From a virus, in IMG/VR virus record IMGVR_UViG_3300002835_000029, positions 1 through 64,000 of that record: a DNA stretch of 64,000 nucleotides. One strand, written 5' to 3'. Below the pieces are notes generated by a model. It did not search any database, had not been told where the DNA came from, and was given only the letters and a program-made list of their open reading frames with translations. Below, in pieces: positions 20,939 through 28,794 of the stretch; the stretch's first letter is position 1, and each line of letters opens with the position of its first letter. The translations under genes and the position numbers were made by a program.

Positions 20939-22001
20939 AATTAATGTAATGGCCCCAATTAATCAGCTTGGTTACGGCGTATCATCCTTAAACATTATCA
21001 AAGAACTATCTAAATCCATAGAAGTTTCTTTATTCATGATAGGACAACCTCAAGTAACAAATCAAGAAGATGCCGACATAATCTCTAAATGTATAAAAAA
21101 TTCTCAGTTTTATGATTATAATGCCCCATGTATTAAAATATGGCATCAACATGATATGGCACAATTTGCTGGCAAAGGAACCAGAATAGGGTTTCCGATA
21201 TTTGAGTTGGATAAGTTTAATGATTTTGAAAAGCATCAACTTCAATCTTTAGATAGAGTGTTTGTATGTTCAGAATGGGCTAAGAAAATAGTATTAAATA
21301 ATACAACTATTGAAGAATCTAACGTTATAGTAGTCCCGCTGGGTGTTGATTCATCTATTTTTCAGCCGTCTGAAATGCCACAAAATAGTCCAACAAGATT
21401 TTTTAATTGTGGTAAATGGGAAATAAGAAAGGGGCATGATGTATTAGTTGATATATTTAACTCAGCGTTTAACGAAGATGATAATGTAGAACTATTCATG
21501 ATGTGCGAAAATCCTTTCTGCACAGAGCAGGAACAAAATGAATGGATAAATCTATATAAAAAGTCTAAACTGGGATCTAAAATACATATTATTCCACGAC
21601 AGAACACTCAGCAAGAAGTGTATAATATAATGTCCCAAACTCATTGTGGAATATTTCCAGCAAGAGCAGAGGGGTGGAATTTAGAGCTATTAGAAATGAT
21701 GGCTTGTGGAAAACGTGTAATAGCCACAGATTATTCTGCCCATACAGAATTTTGTAACTCTAATAATGCATTGTTAATACCTATAGAAGAAACCGAAACT
21801 GCATATGACGGTAAATGGTTTCACGGTCAAGGTAATTGGGCTAGGATAGATAATAGGGCCAAAAATATTGCTATAAAATATATGCAAAATATCCATGAAC
21901 TAAATATAACTAATAGTTTAACTGTTAACGAATATGGAATTACAACTGCTAAAAATTTTAGCTGGAAAAACACCGGGAGAAAAATATTAAATGTTATTTA
22001 A
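20928..22001 (+). CDS. GT-B glycosyltransferase (GT4-like)
   Basis: The 357-aa enzyme shows two Rossmann-like halves. The C-terminal half has a Phe-Asn-Cys-Gly-Lys-Trp-Glu-x-Arg-Lys-Gly strand-turn near 155 and the nucleotide-sugar site Ala-Glu-Gly-Trp-Asn-Leu-Glu-Leu-Leu-Glu-Met-Met-Ala-Cys-Gly (about 245-259), the Glu-x7-Glu type motif of GT4. The N-terminal half begins with a Gly-Tyr-Gly-Val-Ser-Ser loop. It resembles the glycosyltransferases at 54042-57806, so it probably belongs to the same modification pathway. The acceptor is unknown. Confidence 0.8.
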   Translation: MNTKINVMAPINQLGYGVSSLNIIKELSKSIEVSLFMIGQPQVTNQEDADIISKCIKNSQFYDYNAPCIKIWHQHDMAQFAGKGTRIGFPIFELDKFNDFEKHQLQSLDRVFVCSEWAKKIVLNNTTIEESNVIVVPLGVDSSIFQPSEMPQNSPTRFFNCGKWEIRKGHDVLVDIFNSAFNEDDNVELFMMCENPFCTEQEQNEWINLYKKSKLGSKIHIIPRQNTQQEVYNIMSQTHCGIFPARAEGWNLELLEMMACGKRVIATDYSAHTEFCNSNNALLIPIEETETAYDGKWFHGQGNWARIDNRAKNIAIKYMQNIHELNITNSLTVNEYGITTAKNFSWKNTGRKILNVI

Positions 22002-22362
22002 TTTCTTCAAGAAAAAACCAGATAATGAACAAGTTTCAGAACCTAATGAAGTTTTAGCAAAAATAAGTTATATAGTTTCTAAAGGTTCAGATTCTACGAT
22101 AGTGGATGTAGAACTGGAGGATTATAGTGATGAATCTATTGAATCACTGTGTTATATAATCGACACTTTAGCAGAAGATAGGGCGATACTAGAAACTATG
22201 AATATAGTAAAAAATGCCCTTGTAGAAGAAGGTAGAGAAGATTGTCTAATTAAAATTTTCAATCTTATTAGTAAAGATACTAAAGCAAAAATCATAAATG
22301 GGCATAAAGATAGTAAGGCGGATGAACCTTGTATAAAACCGTCTGAAGTTTTCACAAAATAG
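21991..22362 (+). CDS. Hypothetical protein, 123 aa
   Basis: The product has a short Phe/Lys-rich start, then an acidic helical body with a Ser-Lys-Gly-Ser-Asp-Ser-Thr-Ile-Val strand. It overlaps the glycosyltransferase end by 11 nt. No known motif is seen. Confidence 0.6.
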   Translation: MLFNFFKKKPDNEQVSEPNEVLAKISYIVSKGSDSTIVDVELEDYSDESIESLCYIIDTLAEDRAILETMNIVKNALVEEGREDCLIKIFNLISKDTKAKIINGHKDSKADEPCIKPSEVFTK

Positions 22363-22371
22363 GAGTCATAT

Positions 22372-22827
22372 ATGTCTAAAAAAATAGGATGGCAAAAATA
22401 TGAAGATTATATTGAAAAACAATTATCATGCCCCATATTACAGAATATAATACAGAATATGATGCCAGAAGCAGAAGAAGATATTTTGGGTGAAGAAGAC
22501 GATGACGATGATGAAGACGAATCATATGAAGATGAAGACAATAAAAAAGATATGATGTCAGCAGCTTTGCATAAGATGTTGCCACTCACTCCGCAGGTAA
22601 TAGATGATATATCTATGTTAGCTAATTTTGACTGCTGGATTGGTCACACAAACTTCGATATTACACCAGCCATAAAAAATAAACTCAATAAAATGCCCGG
22701 TATTGAGATACTAAAAATCTTTAGTCGTTATAGATTTTTTGTTGGTATAGGACAGATGTTTGATTTTCAGAATATAAGATTTGATATTGAACAAGAACTT
22801 ATAAAAGGAGAATTTGATGATGAGTAA
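22372..22827 (+). CDS. Hypothetical protein with polyacidic segment, 151 aa
   Basis: AGGAG precedes the ATG. Residues 35-60 are a dense Asp/Glu run, flanked by helical regions with Trp and Phe. Acidic linkers of this type often mimic DNA or bind basic partners. Its place directly before the sigma-like gene suggests a transcription-related role, which is inference. Confidence 0.6.
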   Translation: MSKKIGWQKYEDYIEKQLSCPILQNIIQNMMPEAEEDILGEEDDDDDEDESYEDEDNKKDMMSAALHKMLPLTPQVIDDISMLANFDCWIGHTNFDITPAIKNKLNKMPGIEILKIFSRYRFFVGIGQMFDFQNIRFDIEQELIKGEFDDE

Positions 22828-23293
22828 TTGCATAGATGATAAGATACAGGTTGCCCTTAAGGATGAAAATATTGTTAAAATTATGAATAAGGCTTCTAAG
22901 AGATTTAGAAATCAATTAGATGCTGATTCTATAAAGACTTGCCAACTTAATGCGTTATGGAAAACATTCGTTAACTACAATGCAGAAAAGGGAGCTAAAT
23001 TTACAACTTATCTATATAAGGGCGTGTTTATTGAGTGCATGAAGGAGATTAAGTTTGCCAATAAAAATAAGTCTTTTGGAATGTTGCACCAAAATATAGC
23101 ATCCAATACAGATCCATTTTTTAGTATTGATCTAATGGACGAGTTTAAGAATTCAGAAGATAGGGATTTGATTGAAGATAGACTTAGCAATATGACTATA
23201 GCAGAAATATCTGAAAAACGTGGTAAAAATAGGGAAAGTATTAGACGTAAAATCCACAAACTTGCAGACAACATAAAAGATAAATTCTGTTAA
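22817..23293 (+). CDS. Sigma-70-like RNA polymerase specificity factor
   Basis: AGGAG lies six bases before the ATG at 22817. The first half has a region-2-like helix pair with Ala-Leu-Trp-Lys-Thr-Phe-Val-x-Tyr-Asn and Lys-Phe-Thr-Thr-Tyr-Leu-Tyr-Lys, as in sigma region 2 (Phe-Ser-Thr-Tyr). The last 40 residues form a helix-turn-helix, Met-Thr-Ile-Ala-Glu-Ile-Ser-Glu-Lys-Arg-Gly-Lys-Asn-Arg-Glu-Ser-Ile, like region 4. At 158 aa it is a minimal sigma, comparable in size to phage late sigma factors. A GTGTATA element and a candidate structural gene follow, so a late-gene sigma role is a reasonable inference. Confidence 0.7.
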   Translation: MMSNCIDDKIQVALKDENIVKIMNKASKRFRNQLDADSIKTCQLNALWKTFVNYNAEKGAKFTTYLYKGVFIECMKEIKFANKNKSFGMLHQNIASNTDPFFSIDLMDEFKNSEDRDLIEDRLSNMTIAEISEKRGKNRESIRRKIHKLADNIKDKFC

Positions 23294-23295
23294 AT

Positions 23296-23312
23296 GTGTA
23301 TATAATTTTAGG
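23296..23312 (+). promoter_or_regulatory. Candidate late-type promoter element (GTGTATA class)
   Basis: GTGTATATAATTTTAGG lies 66 nt before the isolated structural gene at 23378 and just after the sigma-like gene. It has no matching -35, as in sigma systems that read only an extended -10. Confidence 0.5.
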
Positions 23313-23377
23313 AACTGGACTATAAAAGGATGCGGAATTATTACTTTGCAAATTTTATTTAATAAAAGGAGAATAAT

Positions 23378-23995
23378 ATGGCATCCCAAAAAGCAGTTTC
23401 TGCAAATGCATACAATAATGACGGTGGCGTTGTTCTAAATGGCGGTGCTGTTAGTGAAAATCTAACAGATCTATCACTTATCAACAATTTAGCTGACGTT
23501 CCGGGCTATGGTACAGTTGTAACTGAAGATACACCTACAGCCCCAAATAATTTTCGTGATCCACACGGTGTAACAAGGGCAAAAGAGGGTGGCACTTTTG
23601 CATATACTCCACCCGCTGGTAGCGAATTTCTATTAATGGCCGCTGGTGATACCAATGCTGGTAAAATCAATGGATCATCTTCAACTATTTTAACTATCCC
23701 CGGTGGTGCTACAGAAGCCGTAGTTAATAAGAATCTAAAGACTACTCAGTTTGGTTCATATGCTACAAGAACATTTAATGTTCTTGCAACTCCATCTAGT
23801 GGCAATTTCCCCGGTCTTACCAGAGGTACTGGTGCTGGTACTGCTGTAACTTATAGAGCTACCAGCGGTAACTTCCCAGCCGTTGATGATGCTGCAAGTA
23901 CTAGTAGAGCAGTTCCCGGTGAACTTACCTATAGATTTGGAGCAGCTTTACCAACTCGTAATGTTGCCTACAAGGCTAAAGATAGTAACGAATAA
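23378..23995 (+). CDS. Candidate abundant virion protein, 205 aa
   Basis: AAAAGGAG precedes the ATG. The protein is rich in Gly, Ala, Thr, Asn and Val, has no Cys or Trp, and carries a short internal repeat (Ser-Gly-Asn-Phe-Pro, twice, near 150 and 170). This composition is typical of capsid, decoration or fibre proteins. It is a one-gene unit with a candidate late promoter before it and a strong terminator after it, which suits heavy expression. I recognise no exact family, so capsid decoration, tail-tube and fibre roles all remain open. Confidence 0.6.
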   Translation: MASQKAVSANAYNNDGGVVLNGGAVSENLTDLSLINNLADVPGYGTVVTEDTPTAPNNFRDPHGVTRAKEGGTFAYTPPAGSEFLLMAAGDTNAGKINGSSSTILTIPGGATEAVVNKNLKTTQFGSYATRTFNVLATPSSGNFPGLTRGTGAGTAVTYRATSGNFPAVDDAASTSRAVPGELTYRFGAALPTRNVAYKAKDSNE

Positions 23996-24007
23996 GTCGT
24001 TATTTTT

Positions 24008-24054
24008 GGATAAGTGCCTTTTGAGAAATCTTAAGGCACTTTATCCTTCTTTTT
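24008..24054 (+). terminator. Rho-independent terminator after the virion gene
   Basis: GGATAA (24008-24013) and GTGCCTT (24014-24020) pair with AAGGCAC (24033-24039) and TTATCC (24041-24046), with one bulged T, followed by a T-rich tract. Confidence 0.9.
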
Positions 24055-24069
24055 CCTACGGAGGCAATT

Positions 24070-24663
24070 ATGCTAGACATAAAAAGTCCAGAACATATCA
24101 CCTTTATATTTACTATCATTGGTGGTCTAGGAACATTTTTTAGCTTAATGTGGGTCAAGGTAATAAAACCAACAGTTAAATTTGTTAAAGGGCAGGAAGA
24201 AGTTGGTAGATCATTAGAAACAATCAAAAAAGAACTAACAACTAATGGTGGAAATAGCCTAAAAGACGCTATTGTAGACTTAAGATCTACCGTTAATAGG
24301 ATGGAAAAAAGACAAAAAGTTATAGAACAAAGAACAAAAGCCGCACTTCACTATAATGATGCGGCATTATTTGAAACAGATGATCATGGTAGACTAACTT
24401 GGACCAATAATAATTTTTATGAATTAACACAAGAAGTTATTAACAGTGTAGAAGGTTATGATTGGCTCAATTATATAAAAGAAGAAGATAGAGAAGATCT
24501 TTTTGATGAATTGAAATCTTGCTTAAAAATGAATAGAAAATTAGTCAAAACAGTACAAACAGTAGATGATAAGATAGTAAAAATGATGGGATTTCCATAT
24601 AGGATAAATGACAAGGAGCATGGTGGATTTTTAATAAGCATTTCTCAACTCAAGGAGATATAA
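24070..24663 (+). CDS. Membrane protein with coiled coil and C-terminal PAS domain
   Basis: GGAGG precedes the ATG. One N-terminal membrane helix (about residues 9-30) is followed by a coiled coil (about 40-95) and a C-terminal region matching a PAS fold: Ala-Leu-Phe-Glu-Thr-Asp-Asp-His-Gly-Arg-Leu-Thr-Trp-Thr-Asn-Asn, then Leu-Asn-Tyr-Ile, an acidic helix and a Gly-Gly-Phe-Leu-Ile-Ser-Ile strand. PAS domains sense small ligands, redox or light and act by dimerisation. No kinase or output domain follows. It lies directly before a holin-like gene, so it could sense the membrane state or anchor the lysis complex; that is inference. Phage PAS proteins are uncommon. Confidence 0.7.
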   Translation: MLDIKSPEHITFIFTIIGGLGTFFSLMWVKVIKPTVKFVKGQEEVGRSLETIKKELTTNGGNSLKDAIVDLRSTVNRMEKRQKVIEQRTKAALHYNDAALFETDDHGRLTWTNNNFYELTQEVINSVEGYDWLNYIKEEDREDLFDELKSCLKMNRKLVKTVQTVDDKIVKMMGFPYRINDKEHGGFLISISQLKEI

Positions 24664-24664
24664 G

Positions 24665-24886
24665 ATGTTAGATCTAAAAGTAGGTTCAAAAGCATTCTCA
24701 TTAAATACAACTGATCTTATTTCAGTTGGTAAGAACGCAGCATTAGTTGGTTTAGCCGCACTATTAACATATATTGGCGAAAATCTAACTAAGCTTGATC
24801 TTGGTAGCATGACAGCACTAATTGTGCCTGTTACAGTAGTATTAATTAACACAGTAGTTAAATGGGCAAAGGATAACTCAAAGTGA
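24665..24886 (+). CDS. Holin-like small membrane protein, 73 aa
   Basis: Two hydrophobic segments (about residues 24-42 and 48-66) are separated by a short loop, with a charged Lys-rich C-terminus. This is the size and topology of class II holins, but small phage membrane proteins of other kinds look similar. It overlaps the peptidase gene, which supports a lysis cassette. The function is inferred from architecture. Confidence 0.5.
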   Translation: MLDLKVGSKAFSLNTTDLISVGKNAALVGLAALLTYIGENLTKLDLGSMTALIVPVTVVLINTVVKWAKDNSK

Positions 24887-25803
24887 TGTTCAAGACACCG
24901 AAAGATTTATTAAAAGCCTATAAAGATGGCTTTGTAGGATCATACTGTGACCCAAAAGAGTTGGACAAGCTCTTAGGAGAACTGCCACATCCACTATTTG
25001 GTGTGGCAGCACATGATTTATATGGTACTGGAAAAGGAAAACTATCCCTACCGTTTAAGTCTCTCTTGAAGTTTGATCCCTCTTTTGGTCCATCAGAAAG
25101 GCAAGTCCAAGGAGATTGTGTTTCACATGCAACGCGAAATAGCGTAGATATTACACGCAGTTGTGAAATTATAAATGGACAACGAGAAGAGTTTGTGGCC
25201 CGTGGTGCTACTGAAGGTATTTATGGTTCACGCGGACACGGCGGTGAAGGTATGACTTGTGGTGGTGCTGCTAAATTCGTCCACCAAAATGGAGGAATAT
25301 TACTTCGTCAAAAGTACGGAGATTATGATCTTTCAACATATAGTGCTATTGGTGGCAGATGGGGTCGTACTGGTGTTCCAGAAGAATTAGTAAAAGCAGC
25401 AAAGAAACATCAAGTTAAGACTATCAGTTTAATTAACACAATAGATCAAGCCAGAGATGCAATAGCCAACGGTTATTCTATTAGTGTATGCAGTAATTCT
25501 GGATTTAGTTCTAGAAGAGATAAGAATGGTATTGCCGCCCGATCTGGATCATGGGGTCACGCGATGGCTTGGATTGGGATGGATGATACTCATGAAATTT
25601 ATAATGAAACACTATTCTTAGTCCAAAACTCTTGGGGGGTTTGGAATAATGGTGAGAAGCGTTTAGATCAACCAGATGGAAGTTTCTGGATAAGAGAACG
25701 AGATGCAGCAGAAATGTTAGCACAGAATGGCTCTTGGGTATTTAGTGATGTAGACGGCTTTCCTCCAAGAAAAGTAATTTGGACATTAAAAGATCAATTC
25801 TAA
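24886..25803 (+). CDS. Papain-like (C1-type) cysteine peptidase
   Basis: The ATG at 24886 shares its A with the upstream TGA; an adjacent GTG at 24883 is also possible. The catalytic set is C78 in Gln-Gly-Asp-Cys-Val-Ser-His, H225 in Ser-Trp-Gly-His-Ala-Met, and N248 in Val-Gln-Asn-Ser-Trp-Gly. The Asn-Ser-Trp motif is diagnostic for papain-family enzymes. No signal peptide or cell-wall-binding module is seen in 305 aa. Its location after a holin-like gene suggests a lysin, but cell walls are more often cut by CHAP or NlpC enzymes, so a protein substrate such as a virion or host surface protein is equally likely. Confidence 0.85.
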   Translation: MFKTPKDLLKAYKDGFVGSYCDPKELDKLLGELPHPLFGVAAHDLYGTGKGKLSLPFKSLLKFDPSFGPSERQVQGDCVSHATRNSVDITRSCEIINGQREEFVARGATEGIYGSRGHGGEGMTCGGAAKFVHQNGGILLRQKYGDYDLSTYSAIGGRWGRTGVPEELVKAAKKHQVKTISLINTIDQARDAIANGYSISVCSNSGFSSRRDKNGIAARSGSWGHAMAWIGMDDTHEIYNETLFLVQNSWGVWNNGEKRLDQPDGSFWIRERDAAEMLAQNGSWVFSDVDGFPPRKVIWTLKDQF

Positions 25804-25816
25804 AAAGGGGTAAAAT

Positions 25817-26065
25817 ATGCCAATTTCAACAACAGATGTAATCACTAATGTAGTTTCTGGTAGAGAAACAATTCAAAACGGTTCAGCCGTTGTATATTGC
25901 TGGTTCGGAAAGCCAGTTAGTGGGAGTGGCAATTATCAAGCTCTTATAAGTCCATTTGAATATGAGAAATCTTATTCATATACAGCTATAGAAAACAGAC
26001 TAAAAGATAGATTTGATGACGTTACTTATTATACTACCGGATCTTCTGGCATATTAGGAGTTTAA
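25817..26065 (+). CDS. Hypothetical protein, 82 aa, likely virion-associated
   Basis: AAAAGGGG precedes the ATG. The product is beta-rich with Ser, Thr, Tyr and Gly, resembling small tail-tip or fibre-accessory proteins. It lies directly before the first fibre gene. No family is assigned. Confidence 0.5.
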   Translation: MPISTTDVITNVVSGRETIQNGSAVVYCWFGKPVSGSGNYQALISPFEYEKSYSYTAIENRLKDRFDDVTYYTTGSSGILGV

Positions 26066-26066
26066 G

Positions 26067-27572
26067 ATGGTTGTCACAAGAATACACCAATTACCATCTA
26101 GTTCCTCTATAACTCCAGACGATGTTTTGGTAATGGTAGATAATCCAGATGGAACACCTGTAACTAAAAAAATATTATGGAAGGATGTTGATGCACCATC
26201 TGGCACTATTACATATGGTCGCCGCAATAATCAGTGGGTTGATATTACATCTCCAGCTAATTTACAAATTCGTAGAGGAACATTAGCAGAAGTTAATGCA
26301 ATAACTCCATTAGAAGGTGAGCCTTTATGGGCTACCGACTCCAAAGTATTACGAATGGGTGATGGTATTACACAAGGAGGTGTGCCAATAAGTTTTTCTG
26401 AAAGCATACCTGCACTAACGACGACTATCACAGGGTCTACTCCAATATATTCAAGGAATGCAGCCCTTATTACTTTTCCTAAAAACATAATGACAATAAA
26501 TGGAAATGTGTTAACAGGAACAGGACCGTGGGTTGAAGGTTCGTGGCCCCTCTATAATAATCAAGATTTTGTTGATGGTAGAATAGCTACTATTTCATCC
26601 AACATAGAAGGTCTTACCGGTAATTTATTTTCTACTATGGGTACTGTCACTAATCTTACAAGCATATTACTAAATAATTTTAAATATATAAATGGAAATT
26701 TGTTTGATTCTACTACGATGAATAGTTTAACAACTCTGTCATTACCAGAAATTGTACATATTACTGGGAATTTTGGATTAACAGCAAATGCTCTAACGTC
26801 TTTTCAAATGCCAAAGCTCACTTATGCAAAATATTTATTATTTACTGGCTCAAACTTGACATCAATAAGCTTACCATTATTAAATACTATTGATTATTTT
26901 AATTTAACAGCAAACAGCTTAAGCTCTTTATCTCTACCATCATTACAGTATGTTGTTACTAGCAACGGTGGAAATTTTAATATCTCTTCGTCTTCTATGA
27001 CATCAATATCTATTCCATCGATAGTAGCGGTAGGGAGTTCTTTTTCTAGTACCATAACATTCACAACCCCCGTTTTACAAACACTAACTCTTCCTTCTCT
27101 TGGAACATGGAAAAGTTGTGGTTTGAATGTGTCTATAACTAATGCTTCGCTAAATCAAAGTAGTGTTGATAATTTATTAGCAACATTCGCATACATGGAT
27201 GGAACTAATGGAACAACATCTTATGGATCTCCTAATGCAAGAAGTATCAATATTAGTGGAGGGTCTAGCGCATCTCCTTCAAATTTAGGCAGTATTACTA
27301 CCAATGGTTCAAATTTCGTTTGTTCTGGTACAACTTGTACTGTAAATTTAACTAATCATGGATATCTCAGTGGAGATGTATTAAGAGTCAGTGGAATTAC
27401 AACAGCTACAAATGCAAACAGGTATGCTGTTATTACGGTAACTAATAGTAATCAATTTACTTATACTATATCATCTCAAACAGCAACTGGTGCTGGCACA
27501 GCCACTATCATTAAAGCTGGCTCTAGTGCAAAAGCATTAGTAACCAGAGGAGTAACACTAACTACTAACTAA
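26067..27572 (+). CDS. Tail-fibre-like protein A with leucine-rich repeats
   Basis: The N-terminal module (residues 1-110) begins with Ile-His-Gln-Leu-Pro and contains Val-Met-Val-Asp-Asn-Pro; the same module starts the fibre at 28795 and probably attaches the protein to the virion. Residues 130-370 have repeats of the form Leu-Thr-Ser-x2-Leu-Pro-x-Leu-x4-Tyr, like BspA-type leucine-rich repeats. The C-terminus (about 420-480) has an Asn-His-Gly-Tyr-Leu-Ser-Gly-Asp-Val-Leu-Arg-Val-Ser-Gly motif seen in Ig-like fibre tips. It is probably a receptor-binding or appendage protein. A trypsin-like gene follows 1 nt after the stop. Confidence 0.75.
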   Translation: MVVTRIHQLPSSSSITPDDVLVMVDNPDGTPVTKKILWKDVDAPSGTITYGRRNNQWVDITSPANLQIRRGTLAEVNAITPLEGEPLWATDSKVLRMGDGITQGGVPISFSESIPALTTTITGSTPIYSRNAALITFPKNIMTINGNVLTGTGPWVEGSWPLYNNQDFVDGRIATISSNIEGLTGNLFSTMGTVTNLTSILLNNFKYINGNLFDSTTMNSLTTLSLPEIVHITGNFGLTANALTSFQMPKLTYAKYLLFTGSNLTSISLPLLNTIDYFNLTANSLSSLSLPSLQYVVTSNGGNFNISSSSMTSISIPSIVAVGSSFSSTITFTTPVLQTLTLPSLGTWKSCGLNVSITNASLNQSSVDNLLATFAYMDGTNGTTSYGSPNARSINISGGSSASPSNLGSITTNGSNFVCSGTTCTVNLTNHGYLSGDVLRVSGITTATNANRYAVITVTNSNQFTYTISSQTATGAGTATIIKAGSSAKALVTRGVTLTTN

Positions 27573-27573
27573 T

Positions 27574-28785
27574 ATGTATCCATCTGTAAATCATCCAATT
27601 AACTGCGGTTTAGCATCAACCGTAAACTTCAATAATTATGCTAAAAAAAGGATTAGCGATAGATCTTTTGACATTGTAGGTAATGTCATAAATAGAATTA
27701 CAGTGTCTGGCTCTAATTCTATAGCTTATGATAAAGATAAAATGCTCAATAGGCAAACTAGTGCTGAATATGTTACAGATTTTACTATACAAAATATATT
27801 CAATCAATCTACATTCAATAGCCTTGTTAAATTTTCATCATCCAATCCATCTGTATTAACTATAAATAATAATGGTGGAATAGCTACGTATCAGAATGAT
27901 GGATATTGTACTATTACAGCAATATCTAATGATGGTGAAACATCAGCAATAGGACTGTATGCTCAAAAAACATATTCTGGAAATATAGACTCTTTTAACA
28001 GTTGGGCTAATAATTCATTAGCAAAAAATACTACTGATGCCATCGACAGTCGTATAAGCAACAAAGTTCCCGGTTACTCAAAACCTATTTTTTCTAATAT
28101 AAACAACTCATCTAATATTTATATTAGAAATACAGGATGTTGGGTTTCAGACATAGATTTAACGTGCATAAGTCCATGGAACTCATATGGTGGCAATAAT
28201 ATGGCGGGAGTACTTATTTCTCCTCGTCATGTTTTATTTGCCGCCCACTATCAACCACCAGTAGGAACAACAATAAGATATGTCACATCAGACAATATTG
28301 TTATTAATAGAACTATTGAAACATTGCAAACAGATCCTTCATACACTCCATATTATCCAGATATAACTATTGGTGTATTAAATTCTGATGTTCCTAATAG
28401 TATATCATTTGCTAAAATTTTGCCAGAAAACTGGACATCGTATTTACCTTCTATTTCTCATCCAATAAAACTTCCAGTTTTAATAACGGATCAAGAAAAA
28501 AAAGCTATGGTTGCTGATTTATATGCAATATCTAATCAAGTTGTACTGATGCGCCCGACAAATTCTTTTAGATTATCATTTTATGAAGATATTATTGGCG
28601 GAGATTCTGGTAGTCCATCATTTCTAATAATTAACAATCAATTAGTAGTTCTTACAGTTTGGACTAGTTCTAGTTTGGGTACATTTATAACTCAAAGAAA
28701 AAATGCTATCAACACAATGATGTCTCAGCTTGGCGGTGGGTATCAACTAACTGAAATAGATCTTTCATCTTTTTTATCTTATTAG
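27574..28785 (+). CDS. Trypsin-like serine protease A, virion-associated by context
   Basis: The N-terminal 130 residues are a beta-rich region with no signal peptide. The C-terminal chymotrypsin-type fold has H225 in Phe-Ala-Ala-His, D263 in Pro-Asp-Ile-Thr-Ile-Gly and S345 in Gly-Gly-Asp-Ser-Gly-Ser-Pro. All three triad residues are intact. The gene forms a pair with the fibre at 26067 and is duplicated by the pair at 28795-31397. Lack of a leader and association with a fibre suggest a protease carried on the virion or a fibre-maturing enzyme. The substrate is unknown. Confidence 0.8.
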   Translation: MYPSVNHPINCGLASTVNFNNYAKKRISDRSFDIVGNVINRITVSGSNSIAYDKDKMLNRQTSAEYVTDFTIQNIFNQSTFNSLVKFSSSNPSVLTINNNGGIATYQNDGYCTITAISNDGETSAIGLYAQKTYSGNIDSFNSWANNSLAKNTTDAIDSRISNKVPGYSKPIFSNINNSSNIYIRNTGCWVSDIDLTCISPWNSYGGNNMAGVLISPRHVLFAAHYQPPVGTTIRYVTSDNIVINRTIETLQTDPSYTPYYPDITIGVLNSDVPNSISFAKILPENWTSYLPSISHPIKLPVLITDQEKKAMVADLYAISNQVVLMRPTNSFRLSFYEDIIGGDSGSPSFLIINNQLVVLTVWTSSSLGTFITQRKNAINTMMSQLGGGYQLTEIDLSSFLSY

Positions 28786-28794
28786 GAGTTTAAT

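Noticed and set aside
21618-21632. GTGTATAATATAATG as a promoter element
   Set aside because: It lies in the middle of a glycosyltransferase gene with no start nearby; taken as a chance match in AT-rich DNA.
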